Assembly: GCF_032854445.1 (NCBI RefSeq)
Contig: NC_088300.1
Coordinates: 15,033,191 to 15,097,190, forward strand
Origin: Liolophura sinensis
Taxonomy: Eukaryota > Mollusca > Polyplacophora > Chitonida > Chitonidae
DNA: 64,000 nucleotides
Direction of reading: 5' to 3'
This document shows, piece by piece, positions 1-12,523 of the stretch. The notes beneath the pieces were generated by a model, which worked only from the letters and a program-made list of their open reading frames with translations, was not told where the DNA came from and made no database searches. Each line of letters opens with the position of its first letter. The stretch's first letter is position 1. The translations under genes were made by a program, and so were the position numbers.

Positions 1-172
1 GGTAAGAATGCCCTGTGGTTAATCACAGGTAAGAATGTCCTGTGGTTAGTCACAGGAAAGAATGCCCTGTGGTCAGTCACAGGTAAGAATGTCCTGTGGT
101 TAGTCACAGGTGAGAATGTCCCGCTGTTAGTCACAGGTGAGAAGGTCCTGTGATCAGTCACAGGTAAGAATG
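1..172. repeat. 27-bp tandem repeat array, truncated by window edge
   Basis: About six copies of a 27-bp unit of the form GGTAAGAATGTCCTGTGGTT plus AGTCACA run head to tail from the first base. Copies differ by one to three substitutions, and the last ones are more diverged. The array must continue to the left of the window. A single degenerate relative may lie near 311-346. Confidence 0.9.
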
Positions 173-3100
173 TTGGCTCAGTTGTTCCCAAGTGTATTGG
201 CTGCTAAGCCCCGTATTAACTTTATAGTCTGAACTGAAGTGCCTCTAGTTTTGTATTAGGCCAGGACTAGTATCATGATTTAAGTCTGGCTTAATACAGT
301 TTTGAACAACCGGTCCCTGGTGAGCATGACACGTGTTAAGTCATAGGTAACTGGCGAGTTCTCACTTAAAAATGATATACGGATATACGTCAGGACTTGA
401 AATATGAAATACCTCTATATCAGGTGAGAAAACGCAATCAAGACAAATAAATGTATTAACCTAGTATACCCCTTACTGAGAAACGAGTTAATATGTTCCT
501 GTGATCAGTTCTATTATCCCGTGGTAAGAAAAGACGGATTCATTAAGGGTTGTTTTGTTTTAAGAATATTTCTGCCATTTAAAACATTCGTAGTTGCTGA
601 TCAATGTATTTTCCTATAACGCTTATTAATCTGCATTATCCACTTTCCTTCTGTGTGGAGACTTTTTTGTGTTAAAATTACCCGTCTTTGATCGAATTTG
701 ATCAGTTATGTTTCCTCGGTGACGTTTTAAACCTTTTATGTTTTTTCAAGCACAATTGATTGACGTAGCAGAAACAACATGCTTAATCCACCGTAAAATA
801 GTTCAGGACTCACATAAGTCACAAGCATCGTCATTCCGTCCATCATCTTTCTTCATGCCTGTCACATCGTGACAAATTGTAACCTTTTCTAATACATTCT
901 ATGTACTTCTTGGTTATACTTTCGAACCAAAACAGCAACATGCAACTAATACCTATTCAGATGGATTGATCTGCCCCAGACCGAGATCATACTAATTCCG
1001 GGTCTAGGAACTATAGGGGAATTATTTACAGCTAAATAGGAAGTACTTAATGGCCTTATTTTATCGAATGTTATCTCAAATAAACGCATGCTTCGGACTT
1101 CTTTCCACATAGCATACCCACGAACCTTTAACAGCATGCATATTCATGTCCACAATGATATTTCCAAAACTGGGATTCCGGGTCATGAGTTATTCATTGT
1201 AACGACACAGTGTAATCTATCCATCTCGATAACTGTTATGTGTACTCCAATTCAGATTCAGGTCTTGATTGGGCTATATACGAAATCCACGTTTTCCGAA
1301 TCACATACATGGACATCCACAGTATCCTTTAATATAATCCCCAAATCATTTGTCAGTGAAGCCACGTGCATGCAGTCATATTGAATTCGCCCGACGACAA
1401 GCGTGTGTCATTATCCATTGTGGGATGAGTCATTATTCATGACATAGCGAGCGCATCATTTTTGTGGGTCATACTGTAAAATAAAATGGCTGCATGTTTT
1501 CTATGTTATCCGAGAAAATCCCAAAGAATATATATGAGGTAGGACAACTGTAAGTCCTGATTCTAACCCGATACTTGAATCTAACCAGTCAAGAGATTTG
1601 AGTCATCTGCAGGTATGTATAGACAGTACAATAAGGTCGATGTTGTTTGAGTCTATATTGTGTTACGGAGACTTTGAAAAAGGTTTACAGCATATTAGAA
1701 CTTCGATAATCCAAACCACTTGGGAATTTATCTTACCGCAGGTACAATGTTCTCCATCGTATCCTAATTAATACTTAAAGTAAAAGTGTATCTGGCTGAC
1801 ACAAATGACAACAACGTCACATTTCCTTAAGAAATAAAGCAACAAGTGGACACACAAACGATGTAACCAATCTTTATCCTTTATTGTCTGGACTGGTTTC
1901 TCATAATACCAACGTAAGGGCAGTTTGACCAACGACAGATCAACTGGCCAGGCATATTACAATGCTAATAGAAACACAGATTGGAGGGGAAATGCTAAAT
2001 GCTTTAAGACGGACTGAGATTATGTGCCAGGCTGATGCTGGAAACATTGAGTAAAGTTCAGCGACGGTGTAAACAGAAACATCACTGCTCTAAGAGCTTT
2101 GTAAGAGGGTCAAGTTTAAAATTGAAAGCGTCAATGGACTGTGGGAAAAAGCTGCACAGATGTAAACAGAATTTAAAAGGAAACAGATCTTAGACAATTT
2201 ATTAAAGTACATCCCGAAAGCCTAAAAGTTTAAGTTTAAAAGAAATGTTGAACCCTAATATCAGAAAGGATGAAAAGAGAAAACACGTTCCATGTCAGGA
2301 AACATCCAGTAATCATATCTACAGGAATAAAACTCAATCTTTTTGTACATCACCATTTACAATCATTCAACACTACAATACAACCATAAAATGTAACTCA
2401 CGTCCTCTTGTTAAAATATTTATAAAATATGTACAAAATTTCACTTGTCTGGTAAAAAGTTCTGCTATAGCGTACATCGTATAAATATAAATTAACCGGC
2501 CTCTTCTCACCACTACATGTCACAACAATCACGTGACTTGTTGAGCTCGTGACACTATAGTAACCTGGGATTGAACGTTAGCACTAAATTTACAAGGAAG
2601 TGATAAGATCGAACTACTGAAGTATACAGTCAAAACATAGTGTTTATCCTAATGATAAATAAATCATCGTAGATACGTCCGTCATCTTGTGCCACATCCT
2701 GGCACTTCATGCACGCACTACTACATCCCGGCATTTCCTCCCCATGCTCTATGCGAGCAAAACATACACATGCCTCACCCAGGCACTACACATGCGCACT
2801 GGGGCATCATACCCGTGACAACATGCCAGTGCCTCATTCAGCGATATCATCCGGGCATGTCCTCAAAAACTTTGACTGGAAGTTTTAGTTCTCCATTGTG
2901 CCATCACACAACACACATTTCCACTTACAAATACATAATTTACATTGATACTTATTCTGTTTAACACAGAAGCGAGGTATAGATTAACGGCCGAACGTTC
3001 TGGACATACGGGATGTCCTTTGTCCACTTCTCTTGCCCCAGTGCGTTAGGGGCCCGCCATGACATCAACCTTGCCAACAGGTCCTCATCCGACAGATCGT

Positions 3101-3539
3101 GGCATCCGATGACCACTACTGTGTTACCCACTAGTGACTGTACGTGATATCCAATGGGGCACACTCGCTCTCAAGCACTGTTTCCTCTGGCGACAGAACG
3201 TAGCACCCAGTGGTCACAGAAGTTGGACATTTTAGGGTACGACATCCTAGTTGCACCACTATGGAACAGCACTCACAGAACAACGGACGATTTGGTTTCC
3301 GTCACCCCAAGCAATGACTGAGTACTCGGCGTCCCATGCTGTCGGTGTCATCTGCTTCAGGGACAGGTCTAGACAAGAAGGTACTTTTGTGTGCCCCGGG
3401 TCAGCTCTGTGGGGATTGGGCCCTTCACCAGGTCTGGAGGAGAGTCGCAGAGACGCCTGGCACGTGACCTTGTTCTTTGCATAGACTATAGTCTACATCA
3501 GTACTTTGTGTACGGACTGTCCGATGACGAATCTCCGCA
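173..3539. other. Non-coding flank and possible 3'UTR of the BMP2/4 gene
   Basis: No coding exon is supported here; the open frames are short and unrecognisable. Because the BMP2/4 gene is transcribed leftwards and stops at 3540, its 3'UTR must lie in the right part. The first clear AATAAA on the minus strand that I see is at 1880-1885, which would give a 3'UTR of about 1.65 kb; an earlier non-canonical signal is equally possible. Around 2690-2870 there is a weak, degenerate repetition of GGCAC/GGCAT-type words. Confidence 0.4.
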
Positions 3540-4423
3540 TTACCGGCATCCACAACCTTCCACAACCATGTCTTGATAATTTTTTAACACAACTTTATCA
3601 TATTCATCCAAATATAACATTGAAATAGGACTTAGTTCCGTTGGCACACAACATGCTTTTGGTACAGCGGCAGGATTTACTGAATTGACCAGTGTTTGCA
3701 CAATTGCATGGTTTGTGGAATTTAAATGGTCAGCTAGAGGAAATGGACACTCGCCGTGGCAATAGTAGGCCTGGTAACCGGGTGGCGCCACTATCCAGTC
3801 ATTCCAACCGACGTCACTAAAATCTACATAGAGAGCATGTCGCCTACACTGATTTCGGCGCGCTTTCCTCCTCGAATGGCGACTCCTGGCTCGCCTACGA
3901 TTGCTCCTACGAGTTCTTGGCGACCTGCCGTCGTCGCTATAGGTGACGAGTAGCGGTCTCTGAGAATGCCACTCGTCCTGGGAGTTGGTGGCGGAGCGCC
4001 GTAACCTGACATGGTTGTTAATGTCCTTACGTCGGTCCGTCAGGGCGGGACTCCTGGCCTGGACTCGGACCTCCAGGCCGTGATTCAAGTGAGGAAACTG
4101 CTTCCATTTTAATACTGCTGGGTGAACGTCAAAAGATTCCCAGGAACTATTCCGAACATCTACTGTCTTCACATCGATCAGACGAGTCATAGATTCCCGG
4201 CCGCGCCGAGCTGGTTTTATCACTTCGTGAACTTCTATGCGAAGTTTCAAACATTTCACAGAGGTATTCCCTTCTAACTGAAGGGAGGATTGCAAGTCTT
4301 TCAACTCCTTCCGGTACAGACGCAGCTCGGCCGACGTCAACTCTTCGTGCTCAGGAATTGAGGTAACGTTAAACTTGATGGACTTTTCGGGCAGCTGATC
4401 TCCTGATTCCTCGGCTTCACTCT
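3540..4423 (-). CDS. bmp2/4: BMP2/4 (Dpp) ligand, coding exon 2: propeptide and mature domain
   Basis: This exon encodes residues 122-415 of a secreted TGF-beta-superfamily morphogen of the BMP2/4/Dpp class. In this family a dimer is cleaved from its propeptide and signals through BMP type I/II receptors in dorsoventral and shell or ectoderm patterning. Seen in the sequence: propeptide strands up to about residue 260; a dibasic RLRR at 261-264; an RTRR furin site at 291-294; a very basic linker; then the mature domain with the motifs [38 protein letters not shown] and [17 protein letters not shown], ending VVEGCGCR and TAA at 3540-3542. All seven cystine-knot cysteines are present (314, 343, 347, 379, 380, 412, 414). 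N-glycosylation sequons lie at 140, 174, 213 and, in the mature part, 356. The acceptor ATCCCAG/AGAGTG at 4424-4425 joins exon 1 in phase 1 (G|AG gives Glu122). Bases 4424-4568 read open but are intron. Confidence 0.97.
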
Positions 4424-4760
4424 CTGGGATTAAAAAAACACAAATAATCCTCTTTAAAGTACTCAATACAAAACGAGCCACGTATACAATTGGCAAGTAA
4501 AATGTTTTTCTAGTGGTATTATCAATTCTTAACCAGCATTTCTGTACAATAAAGTCCACTGGAGGCACTTTTCAGGACATAATTTCAGGACAATTCTACC
4601 TTTGTCGAACGTACCCCGTGACATCTTTAATACGGTATGAAGTGCGATTAAGCCTTGTGAAAAGCTCTCACATTGGCCCAAAGTGGCGGAGTGGATACGA
4701 ACTGAAGGGTCATTTGACATGGGTCGCCTCATTGAGCAAGGATAATGAGGAATAGCTCAC
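4424..4760 (-). other. BMP2/4 intron, phase 1, 337 bp
   Basis: On the minus strand the intron starts GTGAGC (4755-4760) after ...TTCATGCAG and ends in a T-rich tract followed by ATCCCAG (4424-4430). It separates the N-terminal part of the propeptide from the rest, where bmp2/4 genes commonly carry their single coding-region intron. Confidence 0.9.
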
Positions 4761-5124
4761 CTGCATGAAGGAAGCTGCGGACTGTGTTGGCATTGCTGGT
4801 ACCCGGTCCAGTCACAAAGGCGTTCAGGCTCAGTCCGTCTAACTCGTGCAGCTGGCGGGCATACATATCCAGCATGTACTGCGGTATTGTTGACTTTCTG
4901 CTGGGTTTGGGCCGAGAACTTAAACCGAAGAGGTTCAATAAACTGGTCTCGAACGCTTGGATAGCCTCGTTTTTATCTTTCTCGCTGATGGTTTGCTGTG
5001 GCAGGGGCGTGTCTGGTGAGTCGTGGCTCGGGTCTGGCTCCTGGGGGGACGTGATGGAAGTGGTCGCTCCGGTCACCATACAGCTCAGTATCAACAACAA
5101 GATGCCCGTGTGCTCCACTACCAT
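4761..5124 (-). CDS. bmp2/4: BMP2/4 (Dpp) ligand, coding exon 1: signal peptide and start of propeptide
   Basis: The exon gives 121 codons plus one base. The start ATG at 5122-5124 opens MVVEHTGILLLILSCMVTG, a typical signal peptide of about 20 residues. An acidic, proline-rich stretch follows, then the propeptide helix region ending in IPQYMLDMYARQLHELDG, the recognisable alpha-1 and latency-lasso region of BMP propeptides. The open frame continues upstream to about 5568, but that extension is low-complexity and lies beyond a good acceptor (TGTCTGTGTTTCAG at 5140-5153). So only 5125-5139 is 5'UTR in this exon, and at least one non-coding exon should lie further right. Joined to exon 2 the protein is 415 aa, the usual size for BMP2/4. 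Confidence 0.93.
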
Positions 5125-5139
5125 GATGATTCGCGGCGC

Positions 5140-5153
5140 CTGAAACACAGACA
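5140..5153 (-). other. Splice acceptor upstream of the BMP2/4 start codon
   Basis: Read on the minus strand, a T-rich tract ends in TTTCAG immediately before GCGCCGCGAATCATC and the ATG. This implies an intron in the 5'UTR and an untranslated first exon at an unknown distance upstream (higher coordinates). Confidence 0.6.
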
Positions 5154-5159
5154 GCCACC

Positions 5160-5335
5160 GGTGAATACAACGAAATATCGAATACAAGGAAATATTGGAT
5201 ACAACAAAATATCGAATACAGCAACATATCGAATACATGAAAATACTGGATACAACAAAGTGTCGAAACAACGACATATCGAATAAAATGTGGAATACAA
5301 CGAAACACCAAATAGAGTAAAGTATTGGATTCCAC
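5160..5335. repeat. Degenerate short tandem repeat (CGAATACAA/GGATACAAC words)
   Basis: Words such as ATCGAATACA, TTGGATACAACA and GTGGAATACAACG recur every roughly 18-22 bp with variable spacing. The array lies in the inferred 5'UTR intron of the BMP2/4 gene. It explains why several antisense frames look open and F/Y/C-rich here. Confidence 0.7.
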
Positions 5336-7317
5336 GAGAGAAATAAAACAAGAAAAGTCCATAAATAAAAAAAGAGAATGAAGATAAATATAAAAACAGT
5401 GCAGTGAAACAGAACACAGAGGGAAATGCACAATACATGAACCATGCCTACGATTAGAGTAAACAACTCAAAGATATGCAGTGAATACGGAAAATGGAAC
5501 CAGGAAAAAAATGAACCGAATACGGATTTTATGGTACATACTAGACAAAAAGTTAATACAACGTCCAAACAGAGTAACAGATCCTGTAAACAAAACTAAC
5601 ATAGGACAAGAAAAGTGCAAAGGGGTAGGCATGGAAATCAACAGAAAGACACATGCGATAATAAACTAAATGGCTGAAATGGGTTTTGAGTGATTACAAA
5701 AAGGCCGCGTTTAAGAACGACTCATTTTATCTGACCTACTGACATGGTGGAAAGCTTGTGAGTCTCGGCTGGTAACCAGTGACCAGTACGTACCAAACAA
5801 TGTATCACTTATCGACGCTCAGTATACAGTCGCTAATCTGATGTCACTGGAAAAGCGATCCGTTTTTATATAGTGTAAGGCCAAACGAAATTGATACTAA
5901 CAGTGGAGTGACTGATTCTATAGGTGTGGTGAATGGTAACGAAGGAATGAGTCTCTGAAGGCGTCGTGGTAAGTCACACTCTGGGACGGGTGTCCGGGAG
6001 CAGGGAGGGTGAAAAGGAGAGAGGGCGCATTAGATCGACAGCTAGCGGAAATCTTATCTGGCAGCAACCGGATTGCATCGCGTGTTTCCACCTCACTTCC
6101 GCTGGTCATTTGCATACGCCTTCTCGAGTGGGCCGCATACTGTCACCTCAGTGAAGGTGTCAGGGGATGGAGAGCTTCGCGCCTTCAGGCAAACCCTTCA
6201 TCCAGTCATACTTTATTGAAATGAGGTCATTCAGGCCTTGCAACAGTCAAAACATTCACGCAACTTGGTTCCTGTATATATGTGGCGTTTGGATGCAGTG
6301 GAATAGCATTATATTTTACATAAATAATGAGTGTGAAGCACAAGTGTATCTTGTTTTATAGGAGATTACGAACTTCGAGGCAAAAATTCAAATGTAAATA
6401 AGGCAACATCAAAATTACATTGACAAAAAAATTATTCGTGACCTTAAAACAAGCCTGAACGCTTCGCTCAAAAATATGTCAAGATCTGATTAGTCATGTG
6501 TACCTTACAGATTACCCAAATTTCTAATCTTAGGAAAATTTAGTTTTATGTTGATATGGACAAATTCAGCAAAGTATATATATACTCTTTCAGTGAAATG
6601 TCCTCAGTAGAGCACCTCTACACAATGATGCTAATCTACGATCAGTGCTAGGTCGGCCTACTTAGTCCTCACTACAGTGTAGAGAGTATTACAAAGGAAA
6701 CTTAAAAACTTGGTAATTATCCGAAGATCAAAGCCCAGTGATGATGTGGACAGGTTACACTGTATTGGTAAAGCCAGGGTCTCATGGGGAGCGTACGGTC
6801 AATCCGGCAGTGAATCTGTTCGCAATTCACTGGATTGTCTCACAATTCACACCTGACTGAAGCAACTAACGGTCCTAAATGAAAACTACAGTTAGCACGT
6901 ACTATGAGTTAATTACTTCGGTTTAACGCTAAGGCAAAACTAAGGATGGGATAAAGTGCGAATAGTGCCAGTCTGCTGACCCATCGGCATGGTATATCGG
7001 CTGACCAAGCCGCTGACACCCAGGCGTTAACAAAGAGGCTTTTCTACACCCGGAACTACTTTTATACTTCTATAGCAGGTGCGCGGATTTACTGCACCGT
7101 CCTTCTACCCTGTTATTATGCCAGTCGTAATAATATAAAAGACTATAGGATAGATAGTATAAAACCAGGACAGCGACGACAACGTGGTAGTTGTCAAATG
7201 TATGGTGACACGTATTACAGGTGAAATTCAGCCTCTTGTCAATTTACCTCGGGTGTTTTCTTCTGACTGTTCGTGTATATGTTATAACAATAAATACATC
7301 CATAGTCAATAGAGATT
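5336..7317. other. Intergenic or 5'UTR-intron sequence, no gene seen
   Basis: Short open frames only, none with recognisable protein features or paired splice signals. The sequence may be inside the BMP2/4 transcription unit if the untranslated first exon lies further right. Confidence 0.4.
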
Positions 7318-7440
7318 AAGTCAATGGTTTGATTGTATGGTGTTTAACGCTGTACTCAAGAATTCTACACTTCTAACGCGGTATAGCCAGGTTTACGGGT
7401 GGAGGGAACCGGAGTTCCGAAAGTAAACCACTGCCCTTCG
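7318..7440 (-). mobile_element. Degraded SINE tail copy (family A)
   Basis: The segment reads GGTGTTTAACGCTGTACTCA, then a diverged TATACGAC-GCC-like core, then GGGTGGAGGGAACCGGAG. It is the reverse complement of the tail of the intact SINE at 36485-36727, substantially diverged. No tRNA-like head is recognisable on this copy. Confidence 0.6.
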
Positions 7441-8870
7441 CCTATCACTTGAGAAACTTCTCATTTCAAGGCACAGCTACATATATTCGGGCATGCGCCT
7501 TCGTTTCATAAGGGGTTAATCTGCTTTGCTTTGTAAGCGACTGAAAGATAGCAAATCATCAACCCGTTATTATATCAGTAATAAATGAGGATATCAGCCT
7601 ATCGCCAGTATATCAATATCAAATCGGAGATCCACATATGTGTGTTATTCAGGGCTATTACGTCCGATTTTCTATCAACTGCATCAACTGTACTCACACC
7701 AGTTCTACAGTCTACCTGCTTATGTCATAAAAACATCCCCATGAGTTCATTGCATCATCGGACTTAATCCTTACTTTAGTACCAATTATGTCAGCATCCA
7801 CAAATAGTTGAGATACAAACTCATTAAATGCTAACTTTACCTGTCTCAACCTACATTAAAAGTATGAAAAACTGCCATTGGAAGTTACAAATTTTTTGTT
7901 TACTTTTTCAGAGTTTGCGCCGTACTCAAAAATATTCTGCCCATCGCCAGGTACCTGGCAAACCTACACTCTCAGCAGAAGACGAAGGAGTGGGAGCTGG
8001 TCGCATTGGTCAAGGGCCAGATAGCTGCATGACGAGAGTGACGCCTTATACAACTGAGCCGGAGAGGGCCCTCATGCACTACATGTAATGCTACAAAACC
8101 ATATGTTCTCTGGAATGAAATCTATTTACTTTATCTTCACAAATTGTCATTTTTCGCACTTCACTGCATGAATTAATTCGGTTTACATTCTTTCAAAAAT
8201 TTCTGGGATTTAACCAAGTACGGAATTCTTGTAGATGGGCCTCAACTACCCAATTAATACGTGCATTCAAAATACCCCACACAGCGCACGACATCCGGAT
8301 GATACCATTGGTTATAAATGAACTTATGACAAAATCGGAAAAGTATTGATGACAGGCCTGTGTTGAGGGTATAATCTACTACCGGAGATCGTCAGAAAGA
8401 ACCCGGTCCGATGCTACCAACCTCAGAAATATCAGAATGGTGACGAGTCGGTCAAAACCGAAACACTTAAAATTCCAGGCCGTGCAACCACTGGCGATAT
8501 TTATTTGGAAAGACATTCGCACCGTGTTGTTATGAAACTGAGATACGCTTGTTATGAAATTCCAGCGTCAGCTAAGAGGCTTTTTCCGGAAACTCTGACT
8601 ATCGGTAGAGGTGCGTGTGTGACGTGTTGCATTAGCTGAATGCGCGTGTATACCACGTGGGTATCCAGGTACGGCTACAGAGACAGTGTGTCGGAGATGA
8701 TGAGGGGTTGAGGTATAGCCCTGTCTCCACATACACCCACTGGTCCACACCCTCACGCTGAACACCGGACATCGGTTCAGTGAATTTGGCACCAACACAA
8801 TCCTGTCAGGCTGTCAGCCTGACCGCAGTCAACCTATACCCGGTTAATGAGCATGCAGGCCATATATTGT

Positions 8871-8872
<2 letters not shown>
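7441..8872. other. Intergenic, nothing recognised
   Basis: No coding exon, RNA gene or repeat is supported. Short open frames at 7585-7767, 7828-8088 and 8568-8798 have no protein-like signature. Confidence 0.4.

Positions 8873-8940
<68 letters not shown>
8873..8940. repeat. (TA)n microsatellite
   Basis: A nearly pure TA dinucleotide run with one TACATA interruption. Confidence 0.97.
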
Positions 8941-9349
8941 CTCTTTTCAGGAAAGACGTATTAAAAATGATGAATAGGTAACAATTTGAAGCAAAATAAA
9001 CAGATATATGAAAACGCTCACATAACTGCCAATAATTCGTTGTCTTTTTGAAAACTCTCAATTAAAAACCAATCGGAAATTCGCATACACCACCTATAAA
9101 GTTACCAAATTAAGAATATTTACGTAGATAGATATGTCAGAAACAAGTTCTACATAAAGTCATCAATATTGCATTTTTAATAACCCTTCACAGTTTTAAC
9201 TGTATATGCATGCCAATAAATGTATTTTTCAAAATATCATCATAATTACAATATGTACTGTTTCAGTAAGCGTATACAGAACAAAAAGTAGTCTTCATCT
9301 TAGTCACGTAAACTTATAGTACACAGTAGTACGAAGAGTACGCTTGTTA

Positions 9350-9475
9350 ATGGCATTAAACATTCGGGGCACTGGACATTAACACACTGGCATTAGGCAT
9401 TAATACCGTGGCATTCGACATCAACATACAGGATACTAGTCATTAACATACTGGCAATAGACATTAATGCACTGC
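9350..9475. repeat. Degenerate tandem repeat of about 21-24 bp
   Basis: Five to six imperfect copies of a unit like CATTAACACACTGGCATTAG (CATTAA...CTGG/GTGGCAT...) follow one another. Spacing varies by a few bases. Confidence 0.65.
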
Positions 9476-10083
9476 AATCAGAAAGAGCGTATGTGTAAGT
9501 CAAATAAGTACGCATCACTTAAGAACACTATATGCATTTCTGTAGCCTGGTTCCATATGTAAAGCCATCGTATTTTTAGTCATCGTTGCAACATACATAC
9601 GTCACCATGGCATAGTTACAATAATTTTATCCTAGGATACATTTGCGATACCGGCTTGTGCTACAGTAGCCGAGATTTGACCAGAACGGGCCACCGTAAT
9701 ATTCAACTGGTCAGTCATGTCAAAGTATGTATCACTGAAACAGGATACAAACATTACAGATATTCGCGGTAAGAAACACACGAACTACATCAAAAAATCA
9801 ACTCGAACGCAAATGAGTAAGATATCTGCCTTCTGGCTACATGACACTGCCTGAATTAGTATCAACTCGTTGACAGTGTCTCGCGGTTATTTATATCTGA
9901 ATGCGTATAGGGCAAAGCTTTACTTCATTGACAACTACTGAAAATAAATAGACGACATATAGTGTTAAGTATATCAAGTTCACTGACTTTGAAAGCATCG
10001 ACTTCATAACACAAATAAATTGTAATTTTGTAGGTGTGATTCACCGTATGTAATCCATGAACTTGATAACTCTGTCTTTACAT
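9476..10083. other. Intergenic, nothing recognised
   Basis: AT-rich sequence with no supportable feature. Confidence 0.4.
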
Positions 10084-10175
10084 CTTCCACCATAATGCTG
10101 GCCACCGTCGTATAACAGAAATATTCACAAGTGCGGCCTAAAAACATCAATCAACTTAATAAATACATAAATAAA
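10084..10175 (+). mobile_element. Truncated SINE tail copy (family A)
   Basis: The segment begins TCTTCCACCATAATGCTGGC, continues with a CACCGTCGTATAA core and AAATATTCACAAGTGCGG, and ends in a tail of AATAAATACATAAATAAAT. It matches the 3' part of the SINE at 36485-36727, including its A-rich terminal repeat. The tRNA-like head is missing, as in 5'-truncated retroposed copies. Confidence 0.75.
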
Positions 10176-12380
10176 TATGTATTTCACATGTATAAGCACC
10201 CGAATGCCCTTGTACATTTCATTGCAGAAAACTCCCATATCCTATAACATATGCTGGTACACGTGGCCAATGCATCAGTGTGATATATACAATATCTTCT
10301 TATGTACGGTACATATACATGACCAGCAGCTTACATGGTACAGTGGTTTCAGGAAGCCACATGAGGCGATTCTCTATACCTGTCGTTACCGTACTCTGCT
10401 CTGTGTAACACTCTGAACTCACGGAGAATAAATGTGAATGGTGTACCTGGGAATAAGGCCGTATCGTTTATTTATGACGATAGAATTATGAGTAGCGCCA
10501 AGCTGAGAGTACGCGATGACTGCATTGATAGTGTGCTTAACTACGCACTATCATCATTTAGATCGAGCTAACGGTAAATGACGTCTACCCTCTCCCCTAG
10601 ACCACGCGCAGACTCACCCCCACCGGTTCATTGGGACGGCGTGTAAAGTTGAGAGTGACGCTTGTCTCGGTGTGACGGGCTGACGGATTGTGGTTCTCCT
10701 AGATCGCAATTCATGTCTCTGTCATTTCGCGAGAAGCTTGTCATACTTTATAAAGAGAAAGTACCACCCACGACCAGGAAAAAACAGACGAGGAACTAAG
10801 AAGTGGTTAGGTTAAAATGTCCTCAATTATACCACGAGCTCCCCACGCATATCTTAATCAGCATCTCCCAAACTTTATAACGTGGTAAGAATGAGAGAAA
10901 AGGCGCTTCTGATAATATGGGAAGCGCCAAGAAGATGCACTCCACCAAGCTGGTGTGGATATATGGTTGAGCCTATATATACTGGTCTACAGACAGGCAG
11001 TCAGGTGGTTTAATCTGGCCGGTGGTACGCGGAGAGTACGGGAGTTCGGCTGTCGGTGCTGGCCGCCTCCAGGCACTCTGCCGGCCCGGTCGACAGACGG
11101 CAGTCAATAGAGCCATACAACAGTCAGATATCGCCTATATTTAGAGAGCAGAGCAGGGGAAGAATTTCCTGAACGGGAGACAGCAAAATCACTTAAAAGC
11201 AAAAAAAAACCAAAAATACATTTTCATACTAAGTGAAAAGCTCAATTAACATATATATTTCACAGAGAGGCAATTTCCTCGCAAGCTAAAAACCCAGTGG
11301 GTTTATTTACCTTATGAAGAGAGGTAAGGCACGTCGCGCGGTGTGCCCGCAGGCAATCTACGACCCTGCTTCAGATTCAACTTTCCCATAGTTTGACTGT
11401 ATTGGGCAGCGCAAGACAAACCCCTTGGCCAATACATATACACAAACGCAAGCATCATAAAAATCTGAAAGGATATGCCCTCGCAGATTTTGTTAGTTAA
11501 TATAGCTTATGATTTCAATATTTTCGTTTGTCAAGTGAAATCAGTACCTCTAAATAAGAACCAGCTATCAATTTTTGTTTTTACAAAAATGTAAACATAC
11601 TTACAGTTCTTTTCCCAAATCACAAATACGTAAATATGCTTACAATGGTTTGCTCAAGTTAGGTCAAACGTTTAAAAGCCCAGAACAAATTTTGTCATCC
11701 CTAAGAAGATAATTATAAACGGTGTTGCATGCGGCAAAGTTATTTTACAAGCATAATAATGAGCTAAGCACCCACGACTGATGAAGACCTTAACCAGAAT
11801 TAACCAGACCTTAACCCCCACCCCCAACTATTCAGACGCCTACATCCATGTGTGCCTACATACTTAAATACACTAAACTATACATACTTCCTTTGACGGA
11901 ATATGTGTTATCGGCGTTTATCCTATTATCTATGTTTTGTGTAAATATTACACGTATTCTAACATGGGATAAATTGACGACAACCTCCACACCGGCTAAT
12001 GAGGAACAAGCCATAAATCACAGCACGGGATTATCTCTCGAATCTCAAAACGAGACATTTGGAAGTCATAATTGAACTGCCATGCAGTATGAGTCTACCT
12101 GCCCACGTATGACATGGCTAGCTTTATGGGAGCTAGGAAAACAAACTGGAAGAAAAAAACGTGTCTTGACGTAATCTGAGCTTCATTTTGGAAGTTGCTA
12201 TATGGGCGCATGGCAGTATACATGGAAATGTAATGCAAAGTATGGACGTAAGCGTAAAACGTTTATAATTTATCCATGTGAATTGGTCGAGGACTTTTCG
12301 TGATAACACTGGCTATAACAAAGACCATAGGTTGATTTTTCAGAGACGGCATTTAACACCAAGGCAGCATATTTTAAATA
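10176..12380. other. Intergenic; contains a TATA-like motif and a local GC-rich patch
   Basis: No gene is supported. Around 10970-11110 a TATATATA motif (10973-10980) sits next to a GC-richer patch (11028-11106) that stands out from its AT-rich surroundings. It could be a promoter or an untranslated exon, but nothing decides strand or function. A C-rich run lies at 11815-11826. Confidence 0.3.
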
Positions 12381-12523
12381 AGCGACGTAACTCCAAAGAA
12401 ATTCATTTTGACGACCTCAATATTTCGACTTTAATGAAGTCATCCCCAGGAGAATCGTGCCAAATGAGGCACTTTTTAGCTGTATATATACATGTGAAAT
12501 AATTTCTTTGGAGTTACGTTGCT
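12381..12523. mobile_element. MITE-like element with 23-bp terminal inverted repeats
   Basis: AGCGACGTAACTCCAAAGAA plus ATT (12381-12403) is the reverse complement of 12501-12523 with one mismatch in 23. The arms enclose 97 bp with no coding potential. Size and structure fit a non-autonomous DNA transposon or a large hairpin element. The arms lie in AT-rich flanks (AAATA on the left, TTTATT on the right), so the exact target-site duplication is unclear. Confidence 0.65.

Noticed and set aside
3756-4012. Open frames overlapping BMP2/4 on both strands
   Set aside because: Shadow frames of the GC-richer, arginine-rich coding exon.
4424-4568. Continuation of the BMP2/4 exon 2 frame to a Met at 4568
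   Set aside because: This is intron read-through. The acceptor at 4424-4425 and the phase-1 join to exon 1 give a normal BMP propeptide.
5125-5568. In-frame N-terminal extension of the BMP2/4 reading frame to an upstream Met
   Set aside because: The extension is low-complexity F/C/I/L-rich translation of an AT-rich repeat. It is separated from the signal-peptide ATG by a good splice acceptor at 5140-5141.
8780-9061. Frames with long IYIYIY stretches
   Set aside because: Direct translation of the (TA)n microsatellite; the same applies at 20093-20461.
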